Assembly (NCBI GenBank): GCA_035353815.1
Contig: DAOQAG010000006.1
Span: forward strand, 1 to 64,000
Length of the DNA: 64,000 bases
Source: JAKPUX01 sp035353815
GTDB lineage: Bacteria; Zhuqueibacterota; Zhuqueibacteria; Residuimicrobiales; Residuimicrobiaceae
Direction: 5' to 3'
Made by a program: the position numbers and the translations under genes. Shown here piece after piece: positions 1-7,677 of this stretch; within the stretch, counting starts at the first letter, position 1; the number at the start of each line of letters is the position of its first letter. The notes beneath the pieces were generated by a model. That model searched no databases. It was given only the letters and a program-made list of their open reading frames with translations, and was not told the DNA's origin.

Positions 1-1296
1 GAGATCACCCGCCCGATCCCCTTCGAGGGCAAGGGCTCCAAAAATCCCCTGGCCTTCAAATATTATAATAAAGAGCAAAAGGTCGCCGGCAAAACCATGG
101 CCGAGCATCTGCGCTTCTCCGTCGCCTACTGGCATACCATGATGGCCGATGGCACCGACATGTTCGGCGGATCGAGCTATGACCGCGCCTGGCGCTCCGC
201 GGCCGATCCCATCGATCGCGCTAAAGAGACCATGGATGCCGCCTTCGAGTTCTTCGCCAAACTGGGCGTCGACTATTACTGCTTTCACGACCGCGACATC
301 GCCCCGATGGGGGAAACCTTCGCAGCGTCCTGCCGCAACCTCGAAACCATGGTCCGCTACGCGCAAACCCTGCAGCAGCAGAGCGGCGTAAAACTGCTCT
401 GGGGTACGGCGAACCTCTTCGGCCACCGCATATTTACCGCCGGCGCTGCCACCAACCCGGATGCCCACGTCTTCGCCCTGGCCGCCGCGCAGGTCAAAAA
501 CGCTCTCGATGCCACGCTCGCCCTGGGCGGCGAAAATTATGTCTTCTGGGGTGGACGCGAAGGCTATGAGTCCCTGCTCAACACCGATCTTAAACATGAA
601 CAGGAACAGCTCGCACGTTTCCTCCACATGGCTGTCGATTATGCCAAACAGATCGGCTTCAAGGGACAGTTCCTCATCGAGCCCAAACCTTGCGAACCGA
701 CCAAACACCAATACGACACCGATACCGCAACCACCCTCGCGTTCCTGCGTCAGTATGATCTCATCGATTACTTCAAGATCAACGTCGAAGCCAACCATGC
801 CACCCTGGCCGGGCACTCCTTCGAACACGAGCTTACCGCGGCCTCCATCGCCGGAAAACTCGGCAGCGTCGATGCCAATCGCGGTGACCTGCTCCTCGGC
901 TGGGACACCGACCAGTTCCCCACAGATCTCTACAGCACGACCCTGGCGATGCTGGTCATTCTCAAGCAGAACGGCCTGAGCAGCGGCGGCCTCAATTTCG
1001 ATGCCCACGTACGCCGCAGCTCCATCGAACCGGTCGACCTCTTCCACGCTCACATCGGCGGCATGGATGCCTTCGCCCGCGGCCTGCTGATCGCCGACAG
1101 GTTGATCCAGGACAAGGCGCTCAGCACTTTCGTTGCTGAACGCTATGCGAGCTATACGACGGGAATCGGCGCCCGGATCATGAAGGGTGAGGTGGGGTTG
1201 GTCGAACTGGAGAAATATATCCTCGAGCAGGGCATGCCTGTGATGAAAAGCGGCCGCCTGGAATTGCTCGAAAACATCCTCAATGAGTATATCTGA
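1..1296 (+). CDS. xylA: Xylose isomerase, 5' end outside window
   Basis: Interconverts D-xylose and D-xylulose in the cytoplasm, the step after xylan has been reduced to xylose. The frame is open from base 1 (ITRPIPFEGKGSKNPLAFKY...), which matches the xylose isomerase N-terminus, so the true start lies a few codons upstream of the window and the ATG at 97 (MAEHLRFSVAYWHT) is internal. Family hallmarks seen are SVAYWHT, the FHD catalytic His segment (CFHDRDIAP), the metal-ligand stretches FLIEPKPCEPTKHQYD and NVEANHATLAGH, and GWDTDQFPTD near the C-terminus. Length from the window edge (431 codons) fits the ~440-residue class II enzyme. It sits beside a xylan-degradation locus on the opposite strand. 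Identification is very secure. Confidence 0.97.
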   Translation, partial: EITRPIPFEGKGSKNPLAFKYYNKEQKVAGKTMAEHLRFSVAYWHTMMADGTDMFGGSSYDRAWRSAADPIDRAKETMDAAFEFFAKLGVDYYCFHDRDIAPMGETFAASCRNLETMVRYAQTLQQQSGVKLLWGTANLFGHRIFTAGAATNPDAHVFALAAAQVKNALDATLALGGENYVFWGGREGYESLLNTDLKHEQEQLARFLHMAVDYAKQIGFKGQFLIEPKPCEPTKHQYDTDTATTLAFLRQYDLIDYFKINVEANHATLAGHSFEHELTAASIAGKLGSVDANRGDLLLGWDTDQFPTDLYSTTLAMLVILKQNGLSSGGLNFDAHVRRSSIEPVDLFHAHIGGMDAFARGLLIADRLIQDKALSTFVAERYASYTTGIGARIMKGEVGLVELEKYILEQGMPVMKSGRLELLENILNEYI

Positions 1297-1344
1297 GCCG
1301 TCGGCTTTTGAGCAGCCCCGGAAGAGTGTGGAAAGGACAGGTCC

Positions 1345-1460
1345 ATATCACGCCGGCTGCAACCCTTCTCCGCACGCAGCCCGTATAGGTCGTGGGTTCG
1401 AATCCCATCTGCTCCACACAAAATATCACGCTGGGTGCAGCCCTTCTTCGCACGCAGCCC
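1345..1460. repeat. Two copies of a 38-bp direct repeat flanking a tRNA fragment
   Basis: Copies at 1345-1382 and 1423-1460 differ at 4 of 38 positions and are exactly 78 bp apart. Each ends in GCACGCAGCCC. The tRNA-like 3' fragment lies between them. No ORF here looks real: the minus-strand reading gives the GIRTHDL peptide typical of mistranslated tRNA ends. Confidence 0.75.
1392..1418 (+). pseudogene. tRNA 3'-end fragment (T arm plus acceptor strand)
   Basis: A perfect T arm (GTGGG, loop TTCGAAT, CCCAT) is followed by an acceptor 3' strand CTGCTCC and ACA. No matching D and anticodon arms precede it; the nearest complement of the acceptor strand (GAGCAG at 1311-1316) is about 30 nt too far upstream for a tRNA. 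It is therefore a remnant or an attachment-site-like tRNA end, not an intact gene. Which tRNA it came from cannot be told, as the anticodon is missing. Confidence 0.6.
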
Positions 1461-1464
1461 CCTT

Positions 1465-1497
1465 TCCGGCGTCAGCCGGCAACCGGGTTCTTTTTTT
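1465..1497 (+). terminator. Possible intrinsic terminator
   Basis: A small CCGG(CGTCAG)CCGG hairpin and a nearby AACCGGGTT are followed by a run of seven T. It could end transcription from xylA. The stem is short, so confidence is modest. Confidence 0.4.
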
Positions 1498-1498
1498 G

Positions 1499-1527
1499 TT
1501 GATTTTACGGAGGCCATTGCCTATTTT
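1499..1527 (+). promoter_or_regulatory. Sigma70-like promoter for the 1653 gene
   Basis: TTGATT (1499-1504) and TATTTT (1522-1527) are separated by 17 bp. The same TTGATT-17-TATATT pattern recurs before lacI, the GH3 gene and tetR in this window, which supports the call. The leader to the ATG at 1653 would be about 120 nt. Confidence 0.5.
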
Positions 1528-1652
1528 TATCGCATAAATGTACCGGCCCGGCAGCGTGCAGGGCAGCTCCGTGCCGGTCTCTGAACATTCCAGGATGGCC
1601 CTCTTCAGGACCATGATGCTCTTCACGCCTGTGCTAAACGGAGGATTCACAG

Positions 1653-2183
1653 ATGAGATACGCACGCTTCGCAGTACTCATGACCCTGGTCCTGGCAGCG
1701 GCTGTATGGGCCCAATCCCGCAGCACCCTGGGGTTCAACATCGACTACGCCTACCGGACTGCCGGGGATCCGACCATCCCCAGCAAGATGGGCGTGGGTA
1801 TGGGGGTGACTGGCAAGCTCGCTACACCGATCCCTCTTCTGACCTTCACATTGGGCGGAAGATATCTCTTTTTCCCCGAGAGCAATCAGGTGACCGCAAC
1901 CGGCAACGTCGCCCTCAACTCCTACGATCTCTGGACGCCGTTTTTGGGCATTCAGCTGGGAAAGTATAAAGGTCCTTACCTCCTCGTTGCCGAAACCGGC
2001 GAGTTCAGGGATAAGGGCACCCGTTTCGGCCTCGATGCCGGTGTGGGGTACATGGTCTGGAACGATGAAGGCAAGGCCAAAGTGGACTTTTCCCTGAAAT
2101 ACGCTCTCAACAACCTGATGGGAAAAGACCCGGACGAAGCCACACGGAGCTATCTGCTTTTCGGCATGGGCCTGGCGTTCTAG
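1653..2183 (+). CDS. Small outer-membrane beta-barrel-like protein
   Basis: A 176-residue exported protein. A Sec signal peptide (MRYARFAVLMTLVLAAAVWA-Q) is followed by alternating hydrophobic/polar strands rich in Gly and aromatics (FTLGGRYLFFPES, NSYDLWTPFLGIQLG, RFGLDAGVGYMVW), ending in YLLFGMGLAF. The terminal Phe and aromatic pattern are typical of outer-membrane barrels of 8 strands or so. The start is set by a GGAGG box 10 nt before the ATG. It is convergent with the xylanase operon and shares the bidirectional terminator at 2261-2303. I do not recognise a specific family; substrate and role are unknown. Confidence 0.7.
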   Translation: MRYARFAVLMTLVLAAAVWAQSRSTLGFNIDYAYRTAGDPTIPSKMGVGMGVTGKLATPIPLLTFTLGGRYLFFPESNQVTATGNVALNSYDLWTPFLGIQLGKYKGPYLLVAETGEFRDKGTRFGLDAGVGYMVWNDEGKAKVDFSLKYALNNLMGKDPDEATRSYLLFGMGLAF

Positions 2184-2260
2184 GCCGGTTCGGAGACCTT
2201 TTCTCCCATACCCGCTTGGGCACAGGACTCTCCTCCGCCCCCGGTAATCAGGCATAAATA

Positions 2261-2303
2261 AAAAAGCCCTGCAGGACCAGACAGATCCTGCGGGGCTTTT
2301 TTT
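2261..2303. terminator. Bidirectional intrinsic terminator
   Basis: The arms AGCCCTGCAGGA and TCCTGCGGGGCT are flanked by an A run on the left and a seven-T run on the right. It works for the plus-strand barrel gene ending at 2183 and the minus-strand xylanase gene ending at 2317. Confidence 0.9.
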
Positions 2304-2316
2304 ATCTCGTCGTGGT

Positions 2317-3906
2317 CTATTTGATCAGGGTCATTCTCCGCGTTACCCTGAAATGATCGCTCTTCAGGGTGTAAAGGTAGCTCCCCGACTCGAGTGCACT
2401 GCCGTCGAAGTGCAGCTGGTGGGTTCCCGCCGCAAGACGCCCATGGAAAAGGGTAGCCACTTCCCGGCCGAGAAGATCAAAGATACAAAGGTCGACCTTG
2501 GCATCGGCCGCCAGGCGGAAGGCGACGGTTGTAACCGGATTGAAGGGATTGGGGTAATTCTGCTCCAGCGTGAAATCCGCTGGCGCGCTCTCCGCAGGGT
2601 CGATCACCCCGCTGGTGGTGCCGGTGGTGAAAAAGGCGACCGCGGAGAAATCGCTCTCTCCCTTATCATTACGGGCGCTGACGCGCCAATAGTAGCGGCC
2701 GTTGGCATCCAGCTTGCCCAGCTGCAGCGAGGTATCGGCGAGGGTTGTATCCAGAAGGGTGGTGTTGAAGGCCCGCGCCGTTGTCAGCTGGAGACGATAG
2801 GCTGTCGCCAGCGGGGCGGTGTTCCAGACGAGGCGGGGATTGCGCACCTCTGCATTTGATCCGTTCGGGCTGAGAGCAAGTGGCGGCAGCGGCATCAGCA
2901 CATAATTACGCAGCCAGGGGACTACAGCGCGCTCGCTGCCGTTGGCCTTGAGCAGGTACGTGTAGGGGTGGGAGGTCCAGACGTCGCCTTCAATATAACC
3001 CCAGAAGGTGATGCCCTTCACCGCGGGCTGGTTCCACAAGAGCTTGAAGTAAATCTTGTATTGCTCCAGTTGCACGGCATCGTCCGGCTCGTCAACATCG
3101 AATTCGGTGATATAGATCGGCAGCCCGAGGGCCGCGATGCGGTCAAGGTTGCCTTTCAGGGTGGTGAGGCTGTAGGCATACTGGTTGGCACTGCGGGTGT
3201 CACTGCGGAATTCGAAATAGTGGCCCTGGATGCCGATGCCGTCGATCAAGCCCCGCTGTCGCAGCAGGTTGATCAAGGCGATATAGCTGTCGGTCATCGC
3301 GTTGTCCTGGAGTATGTTGTATTCATTGAGGAGCAGCTTCACGCCGGGGGTGCAGTATTTTCGTGCGAGCTCGAAGGCGGTGATCACCCAATCCCAGCCG
3401 GTGGCGCCGTCCCCGCCGAGCGCCTGCTTGTACGCGGCCGGCGCCCGGATGGGCTCGTTGACGACATCGATGAAATTCATCTTGGGATAACGTTGCCCGA
3501 CCGCCTTGATCCAGTTTTCCACCGCCTGCCGTTGGCCGGCTGAGTCGAGCGAGGTGATCCATCCGGGTTGCTGCTGTCCCCAAACCAGGGTGTGGTGCTT
3601 GTAAAGCAGGCCCCGGGTGGTCACATAATTGTAGATTTTATCGAGGTTGGTCCAGTAGTAGGTGCCCTGGGCGAACTCTACGGAGCCCCACTTCCCGTCA
3701 TTGCCCGGGGTCACCTGGTTCCAGTATTTAATCAGGTACCTGGAGATATCGGCGCTGGTGCCGCCACCGAGAAATCGATCCAGACCTTGCGCCAAGGGCT
3801 GGGCGCCGAGGGGCCTTACCCCGGCGCCAGCCAGCAGGAGGAAGAACAGGATCAGGAAGGCAACGACGCAAGGGCTTGGCCGCTGCGGATGAGAGCTTTT
3901 GTACAT
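2317..3906 (-). CDS. Secreted GH10 endo-1,4-beta-xylanase with T9SS sorting domain
   Basis: Cleaves internal beta-1,4 bonds of xylan outside the cell. A start at 3906 (MYKSSHPQ...) is preferred over 3936 because a GGAAAGGA box precedes it by 8 nt; this gives 529 residues. Order: signal peptide ending near GVRPLGAQ, GH10 barrel (about 40-340) with HTLVWGQ, the acid/base Glu151 in DVVNEPI and the nucleophile Glu268 in YITEFDVDEPD, then an FnIII-like region (LSPNGSNAEVRNPRLVWN...), then a type A sorting domain (LEQNYPNPFNPVTT...MTLIK). It is the last gene of a three-gene minus-strand operon with a beta-helix protein and another GH10, 34 bp after the former. The catalytic assignment is secure; substrate preference within xylans is inferred. 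Confidence 0.93.
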   Translation of the reverse strand: MYKSSHPQRPSPCVVAFLILFFLLLAGAGVRPLGAQPLAQGLDRFLGGGTSADISRYLIKYWNQVTPGNDGKWGSVEFAQGTYYWTNLDKIYNYVTTRGLLYKHHTLVWGQQQPGWITSLDSAGQRQAVENWIKAVGQRYPKMNFIDVVNEPIRAPAAYKQALGGDGATGWDWVITAFELARKYCTPGVKLLLNEYNILQDNAMTDSYIALINLLRQRGLIDGIGIQGHYFEFRSDTRSANQYAYSLTTLKGNLDRIAALGLPIYITEFDVDEPDDAVQLEQYKIYFKLLWNQPAVKGITFWGYIEGDVWTSHPYTYLLKANGSERAVVPWLRNYVLMPLPPLALSPNGSNAEVRNPRLVWNTAPLATAYRLQLTTARAFNTTLLDTTLADTSLQLGKLDANGRYYWRVSARNDKGESDFSAVAFFTTGTTSGVIDPAESAPADFTLEQNYPNPFNPVTTVAFRLAADAKVDLCIFDLLGREVATLFHGRLAAGTHQLHFDGSALESGSYLYTLKSDHFRVTRRMTLIK

Positions 3907-3940
3907 AAAACAGGTCCTTTCCAAACAGAGAGGCATTGAG

Positions 3941-5785
3941 TTAACGCGCCACCGGCCAGGCGCCGGGATAATGAATTCTGGACTGGGCCGGCCGGAACGC
4001 CTTGAGAACCGCGGCGGGCGGCTGGATTCCGGCCGTCACGCCCGGGAACTCGGGAGCGAGTTCAAACCGGCCCAGTTCGCGGCTCTTGAACAGCGGACCG
4101 TCCCAGGCGGTATATTCCGAGCTGCCCCCGGCGAACTCGGGATTGGCTTGCCGCAGCGCCTCGAGATCGGCCAGGAGAGCCTGGCACGAGGGGGCGTCAG
4201 CCGGGCTCCAGAGCAGGAGGGGGGCGACGCCCTTGGCGCCGGCGCGCACAAAGACATTATGACCGGCCTGCTTCAGCATCGGCTGCGGCAGACGCGTGCA
4301 CAACGCGGCCGGCTGCCAGACAAAAACCAGAGGGCGGGTGTAGCCAGCCGTCGCCGTGAACAGATTGTTGACGAGAAGATGATCCTGGCGCTGATCGACA
4401 TCGGGCCCTGTGCTGGGATGCCAGCCGAAATGATCCCCCTGAGCGCTTCGGCCATCGCGGCCGATGCAAGCCATGCTGTTGACAAAGGTGTTATTGAAGA
4501 TCTGTACATCCCGGCTGTTGAGCACCATCAGACCATGATCGCAGTTGAGGAAGAGATTGCCGGCACAGATGGCCCCCTTCGAGATCTCGAAAAAGAAGCC
4601 ATTGTCGCTGGGCCAGAGCTGGTCGGTGCGCATCGCGCCGCCGCTGCGGCCGACGCCCTCGACCCAGTTGTTGACGAAGACGCCATCCACATTGCCGACA
4701 TCGTACCAGATGCCATTGGACCAGGGCAAGTCGGTGATCAGGTTATCGCGGCAGGTGACCCGGTAGCACTGATTGAAAATTTTAACCGCGGCGGGGTAAT
4801 AGCCGGTGATCCGCTCGATATTGTTGCGGGAGAAGATGTTCTTCTCGAGCAGGACATCGTTCGAGGCGATGATATAGACGCCCTCGGTGCTGGTGTCGCT
4901 CACCCGGCAGTGGCGCAGGGTCAGCCGGTCCCCGCGAAAGTAGCCGGCCACGCGGGAGCAGAAGGAGATGGTGCAATTTTCCAGCGTGGTGCCCACGACC
5001 ATTTTGCCATGGCTGCTTTCCGGCGAGATCCCCTCCGGTTCAGTGCCTTCGATCTCAAGGGCGCGATAGGCATACTGGGTGAAGGTGATGCCGCGCAGGG
5101 TGTAGCCCTTGCCGTCTGAAGGGACGCCGTTCAGCACGCCACTGGTCCGCAGCAGTGCGCAATCCCAGGCGGTGATCTCTATCTGATGCCGGGCGGGATT
5201 GATGCCGATGTATACCGTGCCGGATTCGTAATTGATGTAATAGCTGGTGGAATCGACTTCGCCCTCCCAACCCACCGACTGAAGAAACCGGCCGTCCGCA
5301 AAGACCATGTCGTTATTGAAGCGCCAGGGCGGCGTGGATTTGCCCTCGCGGTTGCGGCGCCACCAGTCGGCCGCCCGGGCGGGAAAGAGGTGCGTCCATT
5401 GGGTCGTCCAGAGGCCATTGCCCAGGTTTTGCCACTGCTCCGCGATCAGCGTGCCTTTGAGGACGGGCTGTTCCTCTTCCCAGGGCTGCAGCGTGATGCC
5501 CTGGTTGGTTTTCAACCCCCCGGTGCGGTAGGTGCCGCCGCGGAGGATGATGGCATCCCCGCTGCGGGCGGCGCTGACCGCCTCCTCGAGACGCATGGGT
5601 GCGGCCAATGAACGTCCTTCCTGGCCGGACGGAGCATCAGGCGCCACAAAGAAAATCCGGCCCGCCGCCGGCAAAGAATATTTTTGCCGGACCGGTCCAT
5701 AGGGGCCGCCGGACGGCTGGGCCACGGCAGCCAGTGCAAGCGCGCACCACCACCCGATCAGCATGGCTAGATGCATCCCTCTCAT
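3941..5785 (-). CDS. Secreted right-handed parallel beta-helix protein
   Basis: A 614-residue exported protein. It begins with a signal peptide (MRGMHLAMLIGWWCALALAAVAQ), then a DUF1565/pectate-lyase-like start (FVAPDAPSGQEGRSLAAPMRLEEAVSAA, SGDAIILRGGTY), then many beta-helix coils (LENCTISFCSRVAG, LTLRHCRVSDTS, NDVLLEKNIFSRNN, RVTCRDNLITDLP, VFVNNWVEG, AGNLFLNC, VQIFNNTFVNS). Its size and fold resemble polysaccharide lyase and glycoside hydrolase beta-helix families, but I see no diagnostic catalytic motif. An AAGGAG box 7 nt before the ATG fixes the start. No T9SS sorting domain is visible, unlike its neighbours, so it may stay periplasmic. It lies between two GH10 genes with gaps of 34 and 46 bp, which suggests a role on xylan side chains. 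Confidence 0.8.
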   Translation of the reverse strand: MRGMHLAMLIGWWCALALAAVAQPSGGPYGPVRQKYSLPAAGRIFFVAPDAPSGQEGRSLAAPMRLEEAVSAARSGDAIILRGGTYRTGGLKTNQGITLQPWEEEQPVLKGTLIAEQWQNLGNGLWTTQWTHLFPARAADWWRRNREGKSTPPWRFNNDMVFADGRFLQSVGWEGEVDSTSYYINYESGTVYIGINPARHQIEITAWDCALLRTSGVLNGVPSDGKGYTLRGITFTQYAYRALEIEGTEPEGISPESSHGKMVVGTTLENCTISFCSRVAGYFRGDRLTLRHCRVSDTSTEGVYIIASNDVLLEKNIFSRNNIERITGYYPAAVKIFNQCYRVTCRDNLITDLPWSNGIWYDVGNVDGVFVNNWVEGVGRSGGAMRTDQLWPSDNGFFFEISKGAICAGNLFLNCDHGLMVLNSRDVQIFNNTFVNSMACIGRDGRSAQGDHFGWHPSTGPDVDQRQDHLLVNNLFTATAGYTRPLVFVWQPAALCTRLPQPMLKQAGHNVFVRAGAKGVAPLLLWSPADAPSCQALLADLEALRQANPEFAGGSSEYTAWDGPLFKSRELGRFELAPEFPGVTAGIQPPAAVLKAFRPAQSRIHYPGAWPVAR

Positions 5786-5831
5786 GGTTGGACTCCTTTT
5801 ATTTGAACCCTGGCCTTAGACCATTGCGGCC

Positions 5832-7544
5832 TCATTGGAGCAGCGTCATCCGCCGGGTCATCACCTCGCGGCCGGCTTTGAGCTGGTAGAAATAGGTGCC
5901 CGATTCCAGCCCGGCGGCCTGGATCTGCACGCTGTGCGCTCCGGCGCCGAGGTATGCGTCGACCGGGCAAAGCACCTCACGGCCGAGCAGGTCGTAGATG
6001 CGCAGTTCGACCTGGCTCCCGGCGGGTAGTGTAAAATCGATCCTGGTCTCGGGATTGAAGGGATTGGGATAATTCTGGCAAAGGGTGAACTGTGGTGCGG
6101 CCAGGCTGCGGACGGGATCTGCGCCGCTGCTGATACGGGTCAATCCCAGCAAGCCCGCCTGGAGCATTTCCACGCCCTTCCTGAGACTGTCGGCTGCCGA
6201 AAGAGCGGCTGAATACTGGGCTGTCAGCGTGTGCTCTCCATAAGCCGCGGCGCCGGCCAATCCGGCCCAGCTGGCAGTGGTATAGTCACTTTCCTGCAGG
6301 GTTTGGACCGCCAGCAGGAGGGAATCCAGCACATTGAAATAACGGCCCACATCGACGGCCGCATAAAAAGCGGGCTTGCACTTGTTTTTAGCGTCCCAGA
6401 GGGAAGAGGATTGATTGGTCTTGAAGGTATACTGGTCATTAAGGCCATCCTTCGAGACGCTGATGATCTTGCCGCGCCCGGAAAAGTAACTGCGTTCGAC
6501 GAAACATTTGAAGAGCTGGCCGTATTGATAAGCCTGTGTCTGGAGAACCGCTGCGGCGGGCGTGGCGCTGCCGGTAGTGACATCCAGCTCCGTCACCGCC
6601 ATCTCGGTGCAGATCGGGAAAAACTTGTCATAGGTTTCAATCCACTGTCGGGCGGAGGGCGAGGAATTGCTGTCATGTTCCTGCATGCCGAGGCCATCGA
6701 GATAGCCGGCCTGGAAAATCGGCGTGCATACCCGGACGATTCCGTCCGCCTTGGCCGCGAGGTGGGTATTATAGTCGTTGTAATAAAGCTTGATCTGGCC
6801 TTCGCCCAGCGCGAGGGTGTGCTTACGGGTCAGCTCAAAGGCCTTCATCAGATACGTGTTATCGCCAAAGGTCAGATACCACTCGCTGTCGGTGCGGTCC
6901 AGGCCCGCATCGGTGATCGCCTCGTTGACCACATCCATGGCACTGAGCAGCCCCGGCCAGTTTTCGTGAATCAGCCGGATCACGCTGCCGATATAGTGAT
7001 CCATCCGCTCGATCATCTTCTCCCGGGAGAGACGCGCGCCGCTGGTAGTATAGCCGGAGCGGAACAGCTCAGCGGGGGTCTGCGAATGCCAGACCAGTGT
7101 ATGGCCGCGGAAGGTGAATCCCTGACGCTGCGCCCAGTTGAGCTGGGCGATCAAATCAGCGCTGAAGCGGATCACGGGGTGCGTGTCCACCGAGTCCTTT
7201 TGCGCTGCTGTGGCCGATTTAAAGGCCGCTGCGCTGGCCGCAATATCCACGGTGTAGAGCGGCTTCATGTTGTTGCCGGGAGACATGCTGTTCATGTGAT
7301 AGTTGATCAAGTTTCCGCCATTGGGGGCGACCACAGCCGATTGCCCCGGGATCTGGGGATCTGTGGTAAAACCGACATGGCGGTAGGAGAGCAAACAGCC
7401 GATATAAAAATCGTGCGCATAGACCGTCTTGAGCGCCGGCACATCGCTCTGGATGGCATCGGACTGGGCGGACAAAGCGCCTGCCATCATCAGGGCAAGC
7501 CCCAGTGCCGGCAGGCAGGCGTACTTGAAAAAGCAAGTTTTCAT
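5832..7544 (-). CDS. Secreted GH10 endo-xylanase with T9SS sorting domain
   Basis: A second GH10 xylanase, 570 residues and first gene of the operon that continues to 2317. Signal peptide to about residue 26 (MMAGALSAQ). The GH10 fold spans about 35-400, with FRGHTLVWHSQTP, acid/base Glu208 in DVVNEAI and nucleophile Glu319 in VTELDVTTG; NYHMNSMSPGNNMKP takes the place of the usual TPENxMK segment. A helical linker of about 90 residues (LDSLLLAVQTLQES...) precedes the sorting domain (LCQNYPNPFNPETR...RRMTLLQ). The catalytic domain is only about 31 kDa-like in core sequence similarity to the first GH10, so the two are not a recent duplication. The SD is a modest AGGA about 9 nt before the ATG. 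Confidence 0.93.
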   Translation of the reverse strand: MKTCFFKYACLPALGLALMMAGALSAQSDAIQSDVPALKTVYAHDFYIGCLLSYRHVGFTTDPQIPGQSAVVAPNGGNLINYHMNSMSPGNNMKPLYTVDIAASAAAFKSATAAQKDSVDTHPVIRFSADLIAQLNWAQRQGFTFRGHTLVWHSQTPAELFRSGYTTSGARLSREKMIERMDHYIGSVIRLIHENWPGLLSAMDVVNEAITDAGLDRTDSEWYLTFGDNTYLMKAFELTRKHTLALGEGQIKLYYNDYNTHLAAKADGIVRVCTPIFQAGYLDGLGMQEHDSNSSPSARQWIETYDKFFPICTEMAVTELDVTTGSATPAAAVLQTQAYQYGQLFKCFVERSYFSGRGKIISVSKDGLNDQYTFKTNQSSSLWDAKNKCKPAFYAAVDVGRYFNVLDSLLLAVQTLQESDYTTASWAGLAGAAAYGEHTLTAQYSAALSAADSLRKGVEMLQAGLLGLTRISSGADPVRSLAAPQFTLCQNYPNPFNPETRIDFTLPAGSQVELRIYDLLGREVLCPVDAYLGAGAHSVQIQAAGLESGTYFYQLKAGREVMTRRMTLLQ

Positions 7545-7574
7545 ACTATAATCCTGACAGGTCGTGACCTCTTG

Positions 7575-7614
7575 AAAAAACAGCCTGCCCGGTACTTCCG
7601 GACAGGCTGTTTTT
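7575..7614. terminator. Intrinsic terminator after the duplicated-domain gene
   Basis: Arms of roughly AAACAGCCTG(C)CC and GGACAGGCTGTTT, with A and T runs on the two sides. It lies 3' of the minus-strand gene ending at 7678 and 5' of the GH10 gene starting at 7544, so it separates the two transcripts. Confidence 0.85.
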
Positions 7615-7677
7615 CAATCTTCATGCTATTTGAAGCGAGATTCTCCGAAAGAATCCGCAACCGGAAAAACAGCGCGG

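Noticed and set aside
1310..1418. Intact tRNA using GAGCAG at 1311 as the 5' acceptor strand
   Set aside because: The span is about 108 nt and no D or anticodon arms can be drawn; the inner part is the 38-bp repeat.
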